Origin: Pontibacter indicus
Lineage (GTDB): Bacteria > Bacteroidota > Bacteroidia > Cytophagales > Hymenobacteraceae
Direction: 5' to 3'
Length of the DNA stretch: 64,000 nt
Assembly (NCBI RefSeq): GCF_900156345.1
Contig: NZ_FTPP01000001.1
Span: 1,054,001 to 1,118,000, forward strand
The translations under genes and the position numbers were made by a program. The notes beneath the pieces were generated by a model. The model worked only from the letters and a program-made list of their open reading frames with translations, made no database searches and was not told the origin of the DNA. Below are positions 63,720-64,000 of the stretch, in pieces. Numbering within the stretch: the first letter of the stretch is position 1; every line of letters starts with the position of its first letter.

Positions 63720-63785
63720 TCCGGTCGTCACTCGACTGCCTGATAGCTTCTCGATTTACCTTCCGCGAATCTGCCAACTCTTTTT

Positions 63786-63793
63786 TATCTTTG
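63786..63793 (+). promoter_or_regulatory. -7 box for tyrS
   Basis: TATCTTTG, 28 nt before the tyrS ATG. The -33 position does not match TTTG. Confidence 0.45.
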
Positions 63794-63821
63794 CCCTGAA
63801 TTGACGATTATTTAGGTTTAC

Positions 63822-64000
63822 ATGAACTTGATAGAAGAACTACGTTGGAGAGGCATGCTCCATGATTTCATGCCCGGTACAGAAGAGCAACTTGCTTCCG
63901 GTATGACCACGGGCTATATCGGCTTCGACCCGACTGCCTCTTCCTTGCATATCGGCAACCTGGCTACCATCATGCTATTAGTGCATCTGCAGCGCGCCGG
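63822..64000 (+). CDS. tyrS: tyrosyl-tRNA synthetase, N-terminal fragment
   Basis: 59 complete codons, running off the window. [19 protein letters not shown] and [20 protein letters not shown], with the class I HIGN (HIGH-type) motif at about 43-46, identify TyrS of the bacterial TyrRS group. Charges tRNA-Tyr. Confidence 0.95.
   Translation, partial: MNLIEELRWRGMLHDFMPGTEEQLASGMTTGYIGFDPTASSLHIGNLATIMLLVHLQRA

Overview
The window reads as chromosomal DNA of a Bacteroidota bacterium, most likely order Cytophagales, family Hymenobacteraceae (Pontibacter-like). The signs are type IX secretion (T9SS) C-terminal sorting domains on a giant surface protein and a subtilase, a TonB-dependent receptor with an N-terminal carboxypeptidase-regulatory-like domain, DUF2911, DUF5700 and HU-CCDC81/SPOR proteins, promoters of the Bacteroidota type (TTTG, 19 nt, TAnnTTTG) and no clear Shine-Dalgarno sequences. 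Almost everything is ordinary chromosomal gene content. I see no rRNA, tRNA, CRISPR array, prophage or insertion sequence.

Layout. 1-2.5 kb: a partial DUF5700 protease-like gene, then a small operon DUF4180 - membrane protein - DUF4256 (minus strand). 3-6 kb: Na+/solute symporter - GNAT acetyltransferase - PLP amino-acid racemase (plus). 6.4-8.8 kb: an NhaA-like protein without the ion-binding aspartate pair, and a tandem universal stress protein. 8.9-14.8 kb: a complete seven-gene Mrp Na+/H+ antiporter operon (mrpABCDEFG). 14.8-20 kb: a Pnkp-type phosphatase, an AsmA-like protein, a TetR regulator with an alpha/beta hydrolase, and a small lipoprotein. 20.1-23.2 kb: hisH-hisA-hisF-hisIE behind a histidine attenuator. 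23.3-25.4 kb: an S9 peptidase. 25.8-33.7 kb: trpE-G-D-C-F-B-A plus a DAHP synthase, behind a tryptophan attenuator. 34.5-39.1 kb: hisG-D-C-B behind a second histidine leader. 39.2-42.9 kb: a 1241-residue T9SS surface protein with a perfect 222-bp tandem duplication. 43.4-51 kb: a DUF2911 protein and an operon mnmA - lipoprotein - S8 protease - rpe - TonB receptor. 51.2 kb: a TrpF-like protein without the catalytic residues. 52-62 kb: one long operon TPR protein - outer-membrane barrel - HU/SPOR protein - exbB - exbD - tonB - folC - trmB. 62.2 kb: holA. The window ends inside tyrS.

How it works together. The histidine pathway is complete but split into two operons on either side of the trp operon, and all three biosynthetic operons carry a short leader ORF rich in the cognate codon (His or Trp) followed by an intrinsic terminator. 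For hisHAF-IE and trp the alternative antiterminator pairing can be read directly (7 and 8 bp). The 52-62 kb operon looks like one proton-motive-force-driven trans-envelope assembly. Across the whole window the octamer AGGTATAG/CTATACCT is repeated about seventy times in both orientations, inside and outside genes, where about two copies would be expected; inside genes it accounts for striking use of the otherwise avoided codons ATA and CTA.
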